NCBI GenBank assembly: GCA_023101885.1
Contig: JALPQD010000088.1
Location: 4,251,501-4,315,500, forward strand
Direction: 5' to 3'
Source of the DNA: Typhlomys cinereus
Taxonomy: Eukaryota; Chordata; Mammalia; Rodentia; Platacanthomyidae
Length of the DNA: 64,000 bases
Positions 61,960-64,000 of the stretch are shown piece after piece. Position numbers and translations under genes: made by a program. A model generated the notes under the pieces. The model had not been told where the DNA came from, ran no database searches, and saw only the letters and a list, made by a program, of their open reading frames with translations. How positions within the stretch are numbered: the first letter of the stretch is position 1; each line of letters starts with the position of its first letter.

Positions 61960-62120
61960 AATTCAGAGGCCCTTGCATGGAGATTTGGAGTGAATTATAC
62001 TGACTTGGAGAGATCTGGAAATTTCCCCTTGAGACTGTCTGCAGCCTCTGACCTTGCCTTGCGGAAGCAATTAAATTACCTATAGGGATCATGTTGGTTA
62101 TTTTAATGCGCTCATATGTG
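61960..62120 (-). promoter_or_regulatory. Candidate OR-F promoter block
   Basis: TTTCCCCTTGAGACT (62022-62036) is EBF-like and CAATTAAATTA (62068-62078) is homeodomain-like, with the same order and spacing as in OR-B and OR-C. It lies about 460 bases upstream of the predicted first exon end. Confidence 0.5.
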
Positions 62121-64000
62121 TTTGTGCAATTCATCATTTAGTGCTTTTCTAACATAATTTTTTCTCAAAAAGATTTTTTAAGAAAATCTTTATTAATTTT
62201 GAGAAAGAGAGAGAGCACTGTGTGTCCCTGTGGAGGATCATGGGTGACTTAAGGAGTCGTCCTGGACTGCTTCTGAAACCTCCTTTTTGCTTCACTCTGG
62301 CATTTCCTAGGGTCAACCCTGGGGAAGTATAGACAGCTGCCTTTTCTGCCTGGCGTTTTTTACATGAGACCTGGGATGCAAACTCTGGACCCCTGAACCA
62401 TCTCTCCAAACCTATTTATTTCTGTTGTCGTGGAATCTCTTTTAATTAAGAGGGATTTGAAAAGAAATAGAAGCATACAGGCAAAAGGATGGGAGGAGTG
62501 GGAGAGAATGGTAAAAAGAAGGGAGGAGATAGGAGGGAGAGAGGAGAGAGAGAAGCTGTGATAAATACTCAATATATTTGTAAAAGTAGAAAAATAAATT
62601 TAAAAAAGAATGTTACAAACACAATTTTGCAAAAAGGTACATTACTATTTGTAACATGTGATGACCTATGCATTTCAAAATTAATCCTTTAAAATTTTGT
62701 TTTAATAAAATTAATTTTGCCAATATAAAAAAACAAAGTATACGGATATTACAAATTATATTTGTACATTTACATTTGAAGTTGAATAATATTTGTGTGA
62801 TTTAGTATTTGGGTATTAGGTTTAAGGCTGACATTTGTATCTGATGGAATTAATATGTGTTTATATGTATTATATTTACACTGATATAAGATTTGCTTAT
62901 TGTGATCTTTTATTTATAAAATAAAAACCAATTTGCTTTCTGTAAATACCTTTGATTTTGTACTTACATCGGATGTCAATTAAAATGGGTCTATATTACT
63001 ATCCATATTTGGAATTTAGCATTTTGTATTTAGGTACATTTATTTTATTTCAGTTTGGACTCATTGTCCAACCTGCCTCAAAATCTCTATAGTGAATATA
63101 TTTAATGAGTGTTTTTAATTTGTGTTCAAAATTACAGGACTCATAGCAATTACTCAGGTAGAAGACAAGCAAGCACTAACAACTATTATTACTAAAATTA
63201 GAAATAATTTGGAATTTTCATACTTTGTTCTGGCTTATCCTCTTTCCTCACCTCCGCCTCTATCTCCTTCACTCTTCCTCCTTATTCTTACTTCTTCCAT
63301 AGAAAATACTTTTCCTCTAACATCAATCTATATTATCATCACAATTTAATCCTGGGAATAGTTTTCACTAACAAATGAGATTGCTTCAGTCTTTCATTTC
63401 CACTTATAGCTCTAACTGTACACCTTCAAGCAGACTTAACGCACCCTCAGTATAGAAGCACTTCATGATTAAATATTTGTTGTGCATGCTAAAATTGCTT
63501 TTCCTCAGACATTACCATGTTTTCCAAGGAGAAAGCAACACTTTGTCATCCTTATAGGATTTCAGAATAGTTAGCATATGCCACTTGTCTTGTTTTCTTT
63601 TTGTGTTACTATGACAAACTGACAACATGATTCTTAACTCTTTGAAGCTGCTTTCTGGCTGAAGAGTTGAAGAATCTGGTGGTCTGTGACAGCCCTAGCT
63701 TGCTGGAAGCAGGTACGATGGGCTGTTCTGATGGAAGCTGAAAAGGCAAGAATGCTGAGAGAAGCATGGATGAGAGGCGAGGCTTATGAAGTTGCAGAGG
63801 GAAATAAGGATTTTAATCGGAAACTGGGATGGGGATGATCCCCTGGTGCATGTAGAATGGAAAATGCAAGCAGAATGCTAGGATGCTTTCATCTTTCTCT
63901 GGTTTCTGATGTGGATATGACACAAATAGCTGTTTTATACCCCTGCCACTTTACTGACCTGCTATTTAGTTACAATTATCAATGGGTAAAAATGCATAAA
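62121..64000. other. Right end: third partial duplication unit and repeats
   Basis: No gene. About 62440-62600 is a plus-strand L1 3' end of the second subfamily (purine tract then ATAAATACTCAATATATTTG). About 63120-63440 shows weak similarity to 47300-47500 and 55100-55290, the start of a third unit. 62190-62420 has SINE-like text (GGGAAGTATAGACAGCTGCC, GAACCATCTCTCCAAAC), and about 63580-63800 looks like an old repeat of unknown family. Confidence 0.45.

Overview
The window is mammalian, almost certainly rodent, nuclear DNA. It is AT-rich and intron-bearing, and is full of L1 3' ends, rodent tRNA-type SINEs (B3-like and a B2-like T+ SINE), CA/GT microsatellites and an ERVL-MaLR element. The B2/B3-type SINEs point to Myodonta (mouse-like rodents and jerboas). 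The 220-base SINE found in three copies is one I cannot tie to a named family, so the genome is probably not mouse or rat.

The only intact protein genes are six olfactory receptor (OR) genes, all on the minus strand and all of the OR5B type: OR-A 12049-12966, OR-B 21256-22182, OR-C 34619-35533, OR-D 43668-44591, OR-E 51713-52630 and OR-F 59782-60705. Each is a single uninterrupted coding exon of about 304-308 codons with the full set of OR motifs. Each has a polypyrimidine tract and CAG or TAG splice acceptor 28-31 bases before the coding ATG region (OR-B is closer), as expected for a gene with an upstream non-coding exon. Candidate upstream exons with GT donors are visible for five of the six. 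About 450-500 bases further upstream, all six share a diverged block with EBF (Olf1/O/E)-like sites, followed in most by a homeodomain AATTA core, the known architecture of OR promoters.

The cluster grew by tandem duplication. OR-D, OR-E and OR-F sit 8.05 kb apart, with matching 5' flanks and intergenic sequence. OR-A and OR-B also share a long 3' flank (1-2100 against 19918-21160). OR-A, B and C resemble each other in several motifs, and so do D, E and F.

Between the genes are repeats. 2585-8895 is a large L1 with perfect 17-base target-site duplications (TSDs), an internal tandem copy of its 3' end, and an odd 5' end that joins a GC-richer leader to the endonuclease domain. 27497-31998 is an HMGN2 processed pseudogene broken by two later insertions. 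One is a twin-primed L1 that itself carries a solo LTR. The other is a MaLR element with the R-U5-body-U3-R-poly(A) structure of an RNA copied by L1 machinery. No RNA genes, CRISPR arrays or prokaryote-type systems are present. I found no new biological system; the novelty lies in retroelement structure and in the OR promoter architecture.
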